Shown: one piece after another, positions 46,183 to 55,450 of the stretch
How positions within the stretch are numbered: the stretch's first letter is position 1
Layout: each line of letters starts with the position of its first letter
Assembly: GCA_004791255.1 (NCBI GenBank)
Contig: SRUQ01000001.1
Coordinates: 124,001-188,000 of the forward strand
Length of the DNA stretch: 64,000 bases
Direction of reading: 5' to 3'
Source of the DNA: a bacterium M00.F.Ca.ET.205.01.1.1
GTDB lineage: Bacteria > Pseudomonadota > Alphaproteobacteria > Rhizobiales > Rhizobiaceae
Notes under the pieces: generated by a model
What the model was told of the DNA's origin: nothing
The model's input: only the letters and a program-made list of their open reading frames with translations
Database searches by the model: none
Translations under genes and position numbers: made by a program

Positions 46183-46917
46183 CTACGCCTTTGCCTCGAG
46201 CGCAATCATCTGGTGGCTTTCCTCCGCTGCGAGGCTTTCCGTGCCGTAGGCTTTCAGGAAGATGTCGACGCCCGATCTGACGATGTGATCGATTTCTTCC
46301 TGGCTCGGCGCCTTGGCGCGGTAGGCAAAGATGCATTGCCGGAAAAGCCCGGCCAGGCACAGGTCGGTGAACTGATAGGCGGCAAGATCGACATCGTCGA
46401 TCCGCAGCAGGCCGCGCTCGATGGCGGCGTTCAAGAATGTCACCATCCTGTCGTGGCCGCGCTTGGGGCCGCGTTCGAAGAAGCGGGCGCCAAGTTCGGG
46501 CATTCTGTCGGCCGCGCCGATCACGGTTCGCTGCGCCTGCATCACCTTGGTCGAGGTGATCTTCAGCGCCAGCACCTTGCCGAATTTGGTCATCGTCTGG
46601 CGCAGGTCGTCGGCGCGGTCGAGCACTTCGTACATATTCTTGAAGATGGTGCCGCGCTCTTCCTCGATCAGCGCCTCGAACAGCTCTTCCTTGTTGGCGA
46701 AGTAGACATAGATCGTGCCCTTGGAGACACCGGCCTCGCGCGTGATGTCGTTCATCGAGGCGGCTTCGAAGCCCTTCTCGATGAAGACACGGCGGGCGCC
46801 CTCGATGATCTGGCTGCGCTTGACCGGGTCCTGCCCCGCGGCGGGGCGGCCGCGGCGAAGAGTGTCAAGCAGATCGGCGCACGATTCGTTATCGGCGCCG
46901 GACGTTGTCTCGGCCAT
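46183..46917 (-). CDS. TetR family repressor of efflux locus
   Basis: A 244-residue repressor. After ~35 residues of polar leader comes the TetR helix-turn-helix (ARRVFIEKGFEAASMNDITR, EAGVSKGTIYVYFANKEELF). The C-terminal domain is of the type found beside RND/EMR pumps. It is divergent from the membrane-fusion and MFS genes. The ATG follows GAGGTG. Two GAACC..GGTTC inverted repeats in the 126-base gap are its likely operators. Confidence 0.92.
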   Translation of the reverse strand: MAETTSGADNESCADLLDTLRRGRPAAGQDPVKRSQIIEGARRVFIEKGFEAASMNDITREAGVSKGTIYVYFANKEELFEALIEEERGTIFKNMYEVLDRADDLRQTMTKFGKVLALKITSTKVMQAQRTVIGAADRMPELGARFFERGPKRGHDRMVTFLNAAIERGLLRIDDVDLAAYQFTDLCLAGLFRQCIFAYRAKAPSQEEIDHIVRSGVDIFLKAYGTESLAAEESHQMIALEAKA

Positions 46918-46940
46918 AAAATCACACCTCGGAAATAATT

Positions 46941-47018
46941 CGAACCAACCGGTTCGATTGCACTTGATATGGTCCTCTTTACGCGCTATGTCAACGGCCT
47001 GATCGAACCGAACGGTTC
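46941..47018. promoter_or_regulatory. Two candidate TetR operators
   Basis: Site 1 has CGAACC (46941-46946) and GGTTCG (46951-46956) with a 4-base spacer. Site 2 has GAACCG (47005-47010) and CGGTTC (47013-47018) with a 2-base spacer. The centres are 63 bases apart, about six helical turns. Site 1 is near the tetR start, site 2 is 26 bases before the membrane-fusion gene start. Confidence 0.6.
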
Positions 47019-47043
47019 AGTATTATTACTTTAGAGAGATGTC

Positions 47044-48231
47044 ATGTCCTCGAACGCGCCCACCACAGCCGAAGTCCGCCCCTTCCCCCACGCCAAAGTC
47101 GCACCGGCGACGGAAGCACCGGAAATTCCCATGCAGCCGGTCGTCGCGCCGCCGCCGACGGAAGCGCCCGCCAAGAAGAAGCGTTCCGTACGCTCCTTCC
47201 TGCTGCCCATCATCGGCCTTGCCTTGCTGAGCGGCGGCGCCTGGTACGGTTACGACTACTGGACCACTGGCCGTTTCATGATCTCAACCGACGACGCCTA
47301 TGTCCAGGCCGACATGGCGTTCATCTCGCCGAAAATTTCCGGCTATGTCGATCAGGTCCAGGTCGGCGAGAACCAGGTGGTCAAGGCCGGCGATCCGCTG
47401 CTGACGATCGATGCCGGCGACTACAAGATCGCCGTTGCCCAGGCCGAGGCGCAGATCGCCACGCTGGCCAAGACCCTGGACCGTATCGACGCGCAGACCA
47501 AGGCCGCGCAAGCCTCGCTCAGCCAGGCGCAGGCGCAGAAGGTCGCCGACCAGGCCGCCGCCGATAACGCTGGCCGTGCCCAGCAGCGCGCGGCCCAGCT
47601 GGTCAAGACGCATGTCGGCACCCAGGCGCAGCTGGACGATGCCCAGATGGCACTCGACCAGGCCAATGCCGCCCTTGTCGGCGCCGACGCGCAGATCGCC
47701 GCCGCGCAGGCCAACATCGGCGTGCTCGAGGCGCAGCGCGCTGAATCGGCCAGCACGCTGGCGTCGCTGCAGCTTGGCCGCGACAAGGCGCAGCGCGACC
47801 TGTCCTTCACCGTGCTCAAGGCGCCGTATGACGGCGTCGTCGGCAACCGGTCCGTCGAACAGGGCGACCTCGTCAGCCCCGGCCAGAAGCTCGCCGTCGT
47901 CGTGCCGATGGATAAGCTCTACGTCGTCGCCAACTTCAAGGAGACCCAGCTTGCCCGCCTCGTGCCCGGCGAAAAGGTCAGGATTTCGGTCGACGCCATC
48001 GACGGCCACCCGATCGAGGGAACCGTCTCGTCGCTGGCGCCGGCTTCCGGCGCGGTGTTCTCGCTGCTGCCGCCGGAAAACGCTACCGGCAACTTCACCA
48101 AGGTGGTGCAGCGCGTTCCGGTCCGCATCGACGTGCCGGCCGACGCGATGAAGAGCGGCAGGCTGCGCGCCGGCCTCAGCGTCGTTGTCAACGTCGACAG
48201 CCGCACCGCACCTGCCGCGACGACCAACTAA
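47044..48231 (+). CDS. HlyD/EmrA-family membrane fusion protein
   Basis: A 395-residue periplasmic adaptor. A Pro/Ala-rich cytoplasmic leader precedes one membrane helix (SFLLPIIGLALLSGGAWYGY). The biotinyl-lipoyl-like domain starts at STDDAYVQADMAFISPKISG and is split by a long coiled coil of Ala/Gln/Asp repeats (about 130-235). LKAPYDGVVGNRSVEQGDLV closes the lipoyl half. With the EmrB-like protein next to it, it forms a drug efflux pump reaching an outer-membrane channel. Confidence 0.94.
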   Translation: MSSNAPTTAEVRPFPHAKVAPATEAPEIPMQPVVAPPPTEAPAKKKRSVRSFLLPIIGLALLSGGAWYGYDYWTTGRFMISTDDAYVQADMAFISPKISGYVDQVQVGENQVVKAGDPLLTIDAGDYKIAVAQAEAQIATLAKTLDRIDAQTKAAQASLSQAQAQKVADQAAADNAGRAQQRAAQLVKTHVGTQAQLDDAQMALDQANAALVGADAQIAAAQANIGVLEAQRAESASTLASLQLGRDKAQRDLSFTVLKAPYDGVVGNRSVEQGDLVSPGQKLAVVVPMDKLYVVANFKETQLARLVPGEKVRISVDAIDGHPIEGTVSSLAPASGAVFSLLPPENATGNFTKVVQRVPVRIDVPADAMKSGRLRAGLSVVVNVDSRTAPAATTN

Positions 48232-48304
48232 GTGCTTTTCGGAGGGCGGCTCGGTGGCTGATTAAGCACTGAGCCGCCCGGCCTGCCTCAAGGAGGCCCA
48301 TGGA

Positions 48305-49897
48305 ATGGCAACCGCTACCATCACCGCAGGATCGCCGCCGGCAATGCCGGCAGTCCCCGACACCATCTCGACGCGGCGCGTCATCGCCTTCCTGGCGATG
48401 GTGTTCGGCATGTTCATGGCGATCCTCGACATCCAGATCGTCTCGGCATCGCTGTCCGAGATCCAGGCCGGCCTCAGCGCCAGTTCGGACGAAATCCCGT
48501 GGGTGCAGACCGCCTATCTGATCGCCGAGGTGGTGATGATCCCGCTGTCGGGCTTCCTCAGCCGGATGCTGTCGACGCGCGTGCTGTTCACCATTGCGGC
48601 GGCCGGCTTCACCGCGGCCAGCGCACTTGCCGCGACAGCCACCAACATCGACCAGATGATCGTCTACCGCGCAATCCAGGGTTTTATCGGCGGCGGCATG
48701 ATCCCAAGCGTCTTCGCGGCCGCCTTCACCATCTTCCCGCCGTCGCGGCGCGCCGTCGTCTCGCCGATGATCGGCCTGGTGGCGACGCTGGCGCCGACCA
48801 TCGGCCCGACCGTCGGCGGCTATATCAGCCATGCCTTGTCCTGGCACTGGCTGTTCCTGGTCAATGTCGTGCCCGGCATCCTGGTGGCGACAGCGGCTTG
48901 GTCGCTGATCGATTTCGACAAGCCCAACCTCAAGCTGTTCAGCAAGTTCGACTGGTGGGGCCTGGTCGGCATGGCGGCCTTGCTGGGCTGCATGGAGTAT
49001 GTGCTCGAGGAAGGTCCCAACAACGACTGGCTGCAGGATCAGGCGGTGTTCATCTGTGCCGTCGTCATGACCTTTGGCGCGGTCATCTTCTTCTGGCGTG
49101 TCTTCACCGCCGAGGAGCCGATCGTCGATCTCCGGGCGTTCAGCAATATCAACTTCGCTTTCGGCTCGCTGTTTTCCTTCGTCATCGGGATCGGGCTCTA
49201 CGGCCTGACCTATCTCTATCCGGTCTTCCTCGGCCGCATCCGCGGCTACGATTCGATGATGATCGGCGAGGCGCTGTTCGTCAGCGGCCTGGCGATGTTC
49301 GTCACCGCGCCGATCTCCGGCATCCTGTCGAGCAAGATCGATTTGCGGCTGATGATGATGATCGGCTTCTTCGGCTTCGCTACCGGCACCTGGTGGATGA
49401 CGCACCTGACCGCCGATTGGGATTTCTACGAGCTGCTCATCCCGCAGATCCTGCGCGGCTGCTCGATGATGCTGTGCATGGTGCCGATCAACAACATCGC
49501 GCTCGGCACCTTGCCGCCCGACCGGCTGAAGAATGCGTCCGGCCTGTTCAACCTCACCCGCAATCTCGGCGGCGCCGTCGGCCTTGCCATCATCAACACC
49601 GTGCTGATCGACCGCAATGCCTTCCACTATGCCAGGCTTGCCGAGCATGTGCAGTGGGGGAGCGCGGCCGCGCAGACCAAGTTGCAGAACATGACGCTCA
49701 ATTTCGAGCAGACCACCGGCCTCGATGCCTCGACGGCGGCGATCTCGAAGCTGTCCGGCATGGTCCAGCAGCAGGCGGCGCTGCTGTCCTTCATGGACGT
49801 GTTCTATATGCTGACGGTGCTGTTCGCGACGCTCGGTCTGTTCACCATGCTGATCAACAAGCCGGCCGCAGCAGGCGGCGGTGGAGGCGGACACTGA
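48305..49897 (+). CDS. DHA2-family MFS drug efflux transporter (EmrB-like)
   Basis: A 530-residue, 14-helix transporter. The DHA2 motif LDIQIVSASLSEIQ lies in the first helix; QTAYLIAEVVMIPLSGFLSR and the motif C-like LAPTIGPTVGGYI follow. The C-terminus ends in a glycine run. AAGGAGG precedes the ATG at 48305. It is 73 bases after the fusion-protein gene. The substrates are probably hydrophobic drugs or plant compounds. Confidence 0.94.
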   Translation: MATATITAGSPPAMPAVPDTISTRRVIAFLAMVFGMFMAILDIQIVSASLSEIQAGLSASSDEIPWVQTAYLIAEVVMIPLSGFLSRMLSTRVLFTIAAAGFTAASALAATATNIDQMIVYRAIQGFIGGGMIPSVFAAAFTIFPPSRRAVVSPMIGLVATLAPTIGPTVGGYISHALSWHWLFLVNVVPGILVATAAWSLIDFDKPNLKLFSKFDWWGLVGMAALLGCMEYVLEEGPNNDWLQDQAVFICAVVMTFGAVIFFWRVFTAEEPIVDLRAFSNINFAFGSLFSFVIGIGLYGLTYLYPVFLGRIRGYDSMMIGEALFVSGLAMFVTAPISGILSSKIDLRLMMMIGFFGFATGTWWMTHLTADWDFYELLIPQILRGCSMMLCMVPINNIALGTLPPDRLKNASGLFNLTRNLGGAVGLAIINTVLIDRNAFHYARLAEHVQWGSAAAQTKLQNMTLNFEQTTGLDASTAAISKLSGMVQQQAALLSFMDVFYMLTVLFATLGLFTMLINKPAAAGGGGGGH

Positions 49898-49963
49898 TAC
49901 CAGACGTGGGCAGCGGTTTCGGGAAGCTCCTCCAGTCCACGCCCGAAAAGCTCTGACCGCGCA

Positions 49964-49995
49964 AAAAAGCTCCGGGCCGCAACCCGGAGCTTTTT
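49964..49995. terminator. Bidirectional terminator between emrB-like gene and msrB
   Basis: AAAAAGCTCCGGG (49964-49976) and CCCGGAGCTTTTT (49983-49995) form a perfect 13-bp stem with a 6-base loop. The T run on one strand and A run on the other serve both converging genes. Confidence 0.9.
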
Positions 49996-50013
49996 CGTTT
50001 CGGATTGAAATTG

Positions 50014-50517
50014 TCAGGCGCTCGCCGGCTTGAAGGTCAGCGCCACGCCGTTGATGCAGTGGCGCAGGCCGGTCGGCGCCGGGCCATCATCGAAGACGTG
50101 GCCGAGATGGCCGCCGCAGCGGCGGCAGTGCACTTCGGTGCGGGTCATGCCGAGCGAGCGGTCCTCGGTCTTGCCGATGCCATTGGCTATCTCCTGCCAG
50201 AAGCTCGGCCAGCCGGTGCCGGAATCGAACTTCGTCTCCGAGGGATAGACCGGCAGGTCGCAGCCGGCGCAGGCGAAAATGCCCTTGCGGTGTTCGTTGA
50301 GCAGCGGGCTGGTGCCGGGATATTCGGTGCCTTCCTTGCGCAGCACGTCAAAGGCGGCGGGTGACAGGATGGCCTGCCACTCGGCATCGGTCTTGGTGAT
50401 TTCGAATTTATCAGCGGCCCGTGCGGGCTGCGGGCTGCCCATGCGCAGCAGTGTCGCCGCTGCCCCGACCACGCCGATGGCGGCGGCACCGCTCAAAAGA
50501 AAATCGCGACGGTTCAT
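50014..50517 (-). CDS. msrB: Peptide-methionine (R)-S-oxide reductase, exported
   Basis: A 167-residue MsrB that repairs oxidised methionine. A twin-arginine-type signal (MNRRDFLLSGAAAIGVVGAA, cleaved near ARAADK) sends it to the periplasm. Zinc-binding CxxC pairs are CAGC and CRRC; the catalytic Cys154 is in GLRHCINGVAL; GTGWPSFW is the family hallmark. The ATG at 50517 follows GGAGGAA. It lies next to the fasciclin and sigma-factor genes and could belong to the same stress response. Confidence 0.94.
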   Translation of the reverse strand: MNRRDFLLSGAAAIGVVGAAATLLRMGSPQPARAADKFEITKTDAEWQAILSPAAFDVLRKEGTEYPGTSPLLNEHRKGIFACAGCDLPVYPSETKFDSGTGWPSFWQEIANGIGKTEDRSLGMTRTEVHCRRCGGHLGHVFDDGPAPTGLRHCINGVALTFKPASA

Positions 50518-50725
50518 GACCAGTTCCTCCTGTCGTTCTTTGCCAAACAATGCCGCCGCGCGGAAGTCAAAAGCCGGTGACAGTGGCCCTCAACCGAACA
50601 CTCCGCGCCATCCCACGGGGATGTGGGCGGCGCGGAGTGTGCGCATGTCGGTCGCGAGATCACGGGAGCGAGATCATGCAATCAACAGGGAGCCTTCTGC
50701 ATCTTCGCATGCAGCGAGCCCTTTG

Positions 50726-51283
50726 TTACATCTTCGGCAGCAGAACCTTGTCGATGACGTGGATGACGCCGTTGGATTGCTTGACGTCGGCGATCGTCAC
50801 ATTGGCGACGTTGCCGTTCTCGTCCGTCACCGTGACCTTGCCGCCCTTTGCCTTGAGCGTCAGTTCGCAGCCGCCCGCGGTCTTGACCTTGTGCGCGCCG
50901 CCATCGGCCTTGGCCATCTTGGCGACGTCGGCGGCCATCGCCTTGGCGGCGATCACGTGGCAGGTGAGGATCTTGGTCAGCTTGTCCTTGTTCTCAGGCT
51001 TGAGCAGCGTTTCGACGGTGCCGGCGGGCAGCGCCGCGAAGGCTTCGTTGGTGGGCGCGAAGACCGTGAAGGGGCCGGCGCCCTGCAGCGTATCGATCAA
51101 GCCGGCCGCCTTCACGGCGGCGACCAGCGTCGTGTGGTCCTTCGAATTGACGGCGTTTTCGATGATGTTCTTCTTGGCGTACATCGGCGCGCCGCCGACC
51201 ATCGGATTGGCGGCATAGGCAACCGTGCCGAGCGCCGAAAGGCTGATCGCACCGGCGAGCAAAAGGGTGGCGAGTTTACGCAT
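50726..51283 (-). CDS. Secreted fasciclin-domain protein
   Basis: A 185-residue protein with a signal peptide cleaved near VAYAANP and one FAS1 domain: HTTLVAAVKAAGLIDTLQGA, PFTVFAPTNEAFAALPAGTV, LTKILTCHVIAAK and VIHVIDKVLLPKM. FAS1 domains mediate adhesion. It resembles mycobacterial MPT70/MPT83, whose genes are controlled by SigK-RskA; the same type of pair is encoded just upstream here. The ATG follows GAGGAGA. Confidence 0.93.
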   Translation of the reverse strand: MRKLATLLLAGAISLSALGTVAYAANPMVGGAPMYAKKNIIENAVNSKDHTTLVAAVKAAGLIDTLQGAGPFTVFAPTNEAFAALPAGTVETLLKPENKDKLTKILTCHVIAAKAMAADVAKMAKADGGAHKVKTAGGCELTLKAKGGKVTVTDENGNVANVTIADVKQSNGVIHVIDKVLLPKM

Positions 51284-51330
51284 AATATCAGTCTCCTCGG
51301 GTTGTTTTTCCCCTGCTTGGGAACGGGAGG

Positions 51331-51361
51331 AGATACGGGGCAGAAAATTGTTAAGTTTCAA
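51331..51361 (-). promoter_or_regulatory. Candidate ECF-sigma promoter of fasciclin gene
   Basis: On the minus strand TTGAAACTTAA (51361-51351) is followed after about 15 bases by CGTATCT (51337-51331), 48 bases before the start codon. Spacing and form suit an ECF promoter (-35 with an AAC core, -10 beginning CGT). This is pattern only. Confidence 0.3.
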
Positions 51362-51497
51362 CAGATCGAATAAAAATATTGACCTGCGAGACTCGCACGT
51401 AAATCCCATCGCTCCGTCAGCCAGGCAACAGAACGGAACATGAATATCATCGAAACCAGATATAGACTTGGTTTCTTCTCGGTGGCTGGAAAAGGTG

Positions 51498-52220
51498 TCA
51501 GATATTCTTCAGGTCGCCGGCGGCAACCACCGGTCCTGTCGGCTGGCCGGTCGGCGAACCGCCCGTGGGCTCGAGGCTGACGGCGAGCACCGCGCCCTGC
51601 GCCAGCTTCGCCTGCACCGCGGGCGAGATCGGCAGACGCGCGGTTGCGCCGGCCGGAATGACGCCCATCGAAACCGGCGCATTCTTGCCCTCGATCATCC
51701 ACAGCTCGAAATCCTTGCCGGCGGCTAGGTCGCCCGAGACATGCGACAGGCCGACCTCGTGATGCGCGGCGTCGTAGACGGCGAGATATTTGACGTCGCT
51801 GCCTTCGGCGGCCAGCGAAGCGACCAGGCGCGTCTGCGGCTGCACGGCTGGCGGGTTGACGTAGGGCACGGCAATGTAGAGCGCCAGTGCGGCGACCGCC
51901 GCGGCTGCAAGGCCACGCCAGAAGCCGAGGCTGGACCACAGGCCGGCGCGCGCCTCGACGGGTGCGGCCGCGGGCGATGCAAACAGCCGGCGGTCGATCG
52001 CCGCCTTCACCGAAGCGGGCGGCTCTATTTCCGGATAGGCGGAAGCCATCGGCGAGAGATGAACCTCCCAGCCATCGACCAGACGCGCGAACGCGGTTTC
52101 GGTATCGATGCGCCGGGACGCGATCTGGCGCTCGTCCTGCGCCAGGACGCCAAGAACGTATTCGGCGGCGAACACGTCGTCGCCTCCACGTTCCGGTCCA
52201 TTGTCCTCCGCCAGCGTCAT
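51498..52220 (-). CDS. Anti-sigma factor, RskA/anti-sigma-K type
   Basis: A 240-residue single-pass membrane protein. The N-terminal ~85 residues (VFAAEYVLGVLAQDERQIAS, FARLVDGWEVHLSPMA) form the zinc-free anti-sigma domain; one helix follows (GLAAAAVAALALYIAVPYV); the periplasmic part is the RskA domain (PF10099) with GKDFELWMIEGKNAPVSMGV. Its ATG overlaps the sigma-factor stop (ATGA), the usual arrangement. It should hold the sigma factor at the membrane until released by proteolysis. Confidence 0.9.
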   Translation of the reverse strand: MTLAEDNGPERGGDDVFAAEYVLGVLAQDERQIASRRIDTETAFARLVDGWEVHLSPMASAYPEIEPPASVKAAIDRRLFASPAAAPVEARAGLWSSLGFWRGLAAAAVAALALYIAVPYVNPPAVQPQTRLVASLAAEGSDVKYLAVYDAAHHEVGLSHVSGDLAAGKDFELWMIEGKNAPVSMGVIPAGATARLPISPAVQAKLAQGAVLAVSLEPTGGSPTGQPTGPVVAAGDLKNI

Positions 52221-52756
52221 CTTTCCAGGCATTCCCTGAGTTTCATCAAGCTGCGGCGCAGCCATGTACGCATCGTGTTCAACGGCACGCCGTGGCGTTC
52301 CGCGAGCTCGGCATAGCTTTCGCCATTGAGATAGGCGCCCCGGACGGCCGCCGCCCGGTCCTTTTCCAATTCCTCGAGACAATGATAGATGCGCTCGGTC
52401 TCGCCGCCCGCCACCACCATCGCTTCAGGTCCCGGCGCCGGATCGGCCACGTCGAGTGCGGCATCGATATCGGCGGCAGGCTTGCGCCGCGCCCTGACAC
52501 GGTCGATCGCGTGGTTGCGTGCAATTGCCACCAGCCAGGAGATCGGGCTCAGATCGGAGACAGCAAAACGGTCCGCCTTGGTCCATATCTTGACGAAGAC
52601 TTCCTGTAGGGCTTCCTCTGCATCTCCCCGGTTGTTCAATACACGAAGGCAGACGCCGAAAAGTTTCGCGCTGGTCTGCCGGTAGAGCAGATCGAACGCA
52701 GCCCGATCCTTCATCGAAGTCCGGACGATCAACTTGGTGATGTCCTGCGGTGTCAT
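52217..52756 (-). CDS. ECF sigma factor, SigK type
   Basis: A 179-residue extracytoplasmic-function sigma factor. Region 2 has FDLLYRQTSAKLFGVCLRVL, DAEEALQEVFVKIWTKADRF and ISWLVAIARNHAIDRVRARR; region 4 has GESYAELAERHGVPLNTMRT followed by LRRSLMKLRECL. The ATG at 52756 gives normal family length; the frame extends upstream without homology. It is first in the order sigma, anti-sigma, fasciclin, msrB. Confidence 0.93.
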   Translation of the reverse strand: MTPQDITKLIVRTSMKDRAAFDLLYRQTSAKLFGVCLRVLNNRGDAEEALQEVFVKIWTKADRFAVSDLSPISWLVAIARNHAIDRVRARRKPAADIDAALDVADPAPGPEAMVVAGGETERIYHCLEELEKDRAAAVRGAYLNGESYAELAERHGVPLNTMRTWLRRSLMKLRECLER

Positions 52757-52891
52757 GTCAGGCAAATTATGCGATTGCGATGTATTTGCAACGGCGGAAT
52801 TGTCTTGTGCACCCCGGCAGGCCTTGTTCGTCCACTCGATTGCCAAGCGGGTGGCCACTGGCTAGCCTGCTCCGGGCGAGGGGGAGTGCCT

Positions 52892-54388
52892 ATGTCGCTT
52901 GAACGGATCTTGTGGGAGCATGACGCCACCGGACTTGGCGAGCTGGTGCGCAAGGGCGAGGTCTCGCCGGTCGAGCTGACCGAAGCGGCGATCGCGCGCG
53001 CCGAGGCCACGCGGCCTGAAATCAACGCCACCGCAGAAACGCTGTACGATGCGGCGCGGACGCGCGCGAAAACCGTCGACCGTTCCTTGCCGTTGGCCGG
53101 CGTGCCCTTCGCCATCAAGGATCTCGGCATCGCCATCAAAGGCGTGCCTACGCATGGCGGCAGCCGCATTCCCGCCTTGGTGCCCGATGGCAATTCGGTG
53201 CTGACCGAGCGCTATCTCGCCGCCGGGCTCATTCCCATCGTCACCTCGACCTCGCCGGAGCATGGGCTGCGTCTGATGACCGAATCCAAAGCCTTCGGCA
53301 TCACCCGCAACCCCTGGAACACCGGCCACACCAGCGGCGGCTCGTCGGGTGGCGCGGCAGCCCTTGTCGCCGCCGGCGTCGTGCCGGTGGCGCATGCCTC
53401 CGACGGCGGCGGTTCGATCCGGGTGCCGTCCGCCTGCACCGGGCTTGTCGGCTTGAAAGCCTCGCGCGGCCGCATCCCGCTTTCGCCGCTGGTCAGCGAA
53501 AGCTGGTACGGCATGGTGGTCGATCATGCGGTCACCCGCTCGGTGCGCGATTGCGCGCTGCTGCTCGACCTCACCCACGGCCCCGATCCGCTGGCGCCTT
53601 ACGCGGCGCCGTCACCGAAAGGCACGTTTGCCGCCGCCGCCGCGCGTGATCCGGGCAAGCTCAGGCTCGCCGTTTATGCCAGATCGCCGCTTGGCCTGCC
53701 GATCTCGACCGAGACGCTCAAGGCGCTCGACACCGCGGTGGCACTGGCGCGCGAGGGCGGCCACACGGTCGAGGAAATCGACCTGCCGTCCATCGGGCGT
53801 GATTTCATGGCCGACTTCTGCAGGACCGTCGCCTCGGCCGTCGCCGGCACGATGCGGGCGGAGACACAGCGTGTCGGCCGCTCCGTCGCCGTCGATATCG
53901 AGCGCGCCACGCGGGTGCTCGGCCGCTTGGGCGAGATAATCTCGGCTGGCGAGACCTACGCCAGCCTGCAGCGGCTGCAGGCCGCGGCGCGGCAGACGAT
54001 CGCGCAGACCGCGCGGTACGATGCCGTGCTGATGCCCGTTATTGCCCACCCACCGCTTGCCTGCGGCGCCATGGACCCAAAGGGGGCCGACGACCTCATC
54101 GAGAACATGCTCGACAAGCTTCGTTTGACGGCGCTGCTCAGGATCAAGTCCTTGTTCGGCCGGTTGATGGACAAGAGCCTGTGGTTCACCCACTGGCCGG
54201 CGATCCAGAATGTCAGTGGCCAGCCCTCGATCGCCTTGCCGGTCCATGTCACCGAGACCGGCCTGCCGCTCGGCATCCAGGCGGCGGGCCGCCCGGGCGA
54301 CGAGGAGACGCTGCTGTCCCTGGCCGCGCAGTTGGAGAAGATTTCCGGTTGGCTCGGCCGCAGGGCGCCGCTGATGGTGCCGGCTTGA
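52892..54388 (+). CDS. Amidase (amidase signature family)
   Basis: A 498-residue amidase-signature hydrolase. The Ser-cisSer-Lys triad is visible: Lys in VPFAIKDLGIAIKG, the Ser-rich loop HTSGGSSGGAAA, and the nucleophile Ser in DGGGSIRVPSACTGLVGLK. It resembles 6-aminohexanoate-cyclic-dimer hydrolase and related amidases; the natural substrate is unknown. The ATG at 52892 follows GAGGGGGAG. It is divergent from the sigma-factor gene and precedes argB. Confidence 0.92.
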   Translation: MSLERILWEHDATGLGELVRKGEVSPVELTEAAIARAEATRPEINATAETLYDAARTRAKTVDRSLPLAGVPFAIKDLGIAIKGVPTHGGSRIPALVPDGNSVLTERYLAAGLIPIVTSTSPEHGLRLMTESKAFGITRNPWNTGHTSGGSSGGAAALVAAGVVPVAHASDGGGSIRVPSACTGLVGLKASRGRIPLSPLVSESWYGMVVDHAVTRSVRDCALLLDLTHGPDPLAPYAAPSPKGTFAAAAARDPGKLRLAVYARSPLGLPISTETLKALDTAVALAREGGHTVEEIDLPSIGRDFMADFCRTVASAVAGTMRAETQRVGRSVAVDIERATRVLGRLGEIISAGETYASLQRLQAAARQTIAQTARYDAVLMPVIAHPPLACGAMDPKGADDLIENMLDKLRLTALLRIKSLFGRLMDKSLWFTHWPAIQNVSGQPSIALPVHVTETGLPLGIQAAGRPGDEETLLSLAAQLEKISGWLGRRAPLMVPA

Positions 54389-54543
54389 TGACGAGGCCGT
54401 GAACCCGTCGAATATGACAGCAATGCCATTTGCGGCTCGCCGCGTTTCCCGCTAAGACGCCGCCGTTCTTTCCAAGTGCATGTCGCCCAAAGGTGCCCAG
54501 CGGTTTTGGGACAACGACATTGCACAAACCAAAGCCGGGAATC

Positions 54544-55443
54544 ATGCCGATGACGGACGTCGCCGCCACCGCCGAAATGCAAGCTGCCCTGCTCTCCAGG
54601 GCGCTGCCCTATATGCAGCGCTACGAGAACAGGACGGTCGTGGTGAAGTATGGCGGCCACGCCATGGGCGATATCGAGCTCGGCAAGGCGTTTGCCCGCG
54701 ACATCGCGCTGTTGAAGCAATCCGGCGTCAACCCGATCGTCGTCCATGGCGGCGGCCCGCAGATCGGCGCCATGCTGTCCAAGATGGGCATCGAATCCAA
54801 ATTCGAGGGCGGGCTGCGCGTCACCGACCAGAAGACGGTCGAGATCGTCGAGATGGTGCTCGCCGGCTCGATCAACAAGGAGATCGTGGCGCTGATCAAC
54901 GCCGAGGGCGAGTGGGCGATCGGCCTGTGCGGCAAGGACGGCAACATGGTGTTCGCCGAAAAGGCGCGCAAGACCATGGTCGACCCCGACTCCAACATCG
55001 AGCGCGTGCTCGATCTCGGCTTCGTCGGCGAGCCGGTCGAGGTCGACCGCACGCTGCTCGATCTGCTCGCCCGTTCCGAAATGATCCCGGTGCTGGCGCC
55101 AGTGGCCCCCGGCCGCGACGGCCACACCTACAACATCAATGCCGACACGTTTGCCGGTGCCATTGCAGGCGCTTGCAAGGCCTCGCGCCTGTTGTTCCTC
55201 ACCGACGTGCCCGGCGTGCTCGACAAGAACAAGAAATTGATCGACGAGCTGACCGTCGCCGAGGCCAGGGCTCTGATCAAGGACGGCACGGTGTCGGGCG
55301 GCATGATCCCCAAGGTCGAGACCTGCATCGAGGCGATCGAGCGCGGTGTCGAGGGCGTCGTCATCCTCAACGGCAAGACGCCGCATTCGGTGCTGCTCGA
55401 ACTGTTCACCGAGCACGGCGCCGGCACGCTGATCGTGCCGTAA
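54544..55443 (+). CDS. argB: Acetylglutamate kinase
   Basis: The second enzyme of arginine synthesis, 299 residues. Family motifs are [64 protein letters not shown] and [17 protein letters not shown]. The ATG at 54544 is used; another Met lies two codons later. Its stop is 7 bases from the end of the convergent radical SAM gene. Confidence 0.96.
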   Translation: MPMTDVAATAEMQAALLSRALPYMQRYENRTVVVKYGGHAMGDIELGKAFARDIALLKQSGVNPIVVHGGGPQIGAMLSKMGIESKFEGGLRVTDQKTVEIVEMVLAGSINKEIVALINAEGEWAIGLCGKDGNMVFAEKARKTMVDPDSNIERVLDLGFVGEPVEVDRTLLDLLARSEMIPVLAPVAPGRDGHTYNINADTFAGAIAGACKASRLLFLTDVPGVLDKNKKLIDELTVAEARALIKDGTVSGGMIPKVETCIEAIERGVEGVVILNGKTPHSVLLELFTEHGAGTLIVP

Positions 55444-55450
55444 GGATTGG

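Noticed and set aside
48188..49894. 568-codon open frame antisense to the EmrB-like gene
   Set aside because: Low-complexity His/Asp/Arg-rich product typical of a shadow frame; the MFS protein is certain.
52769..52891. N-terminal extension of the amidase from an upstream ATG
   Set aside because: The ATG at 52892 has a strong ribosome site and the family starts there; the extension has no homology-like features.
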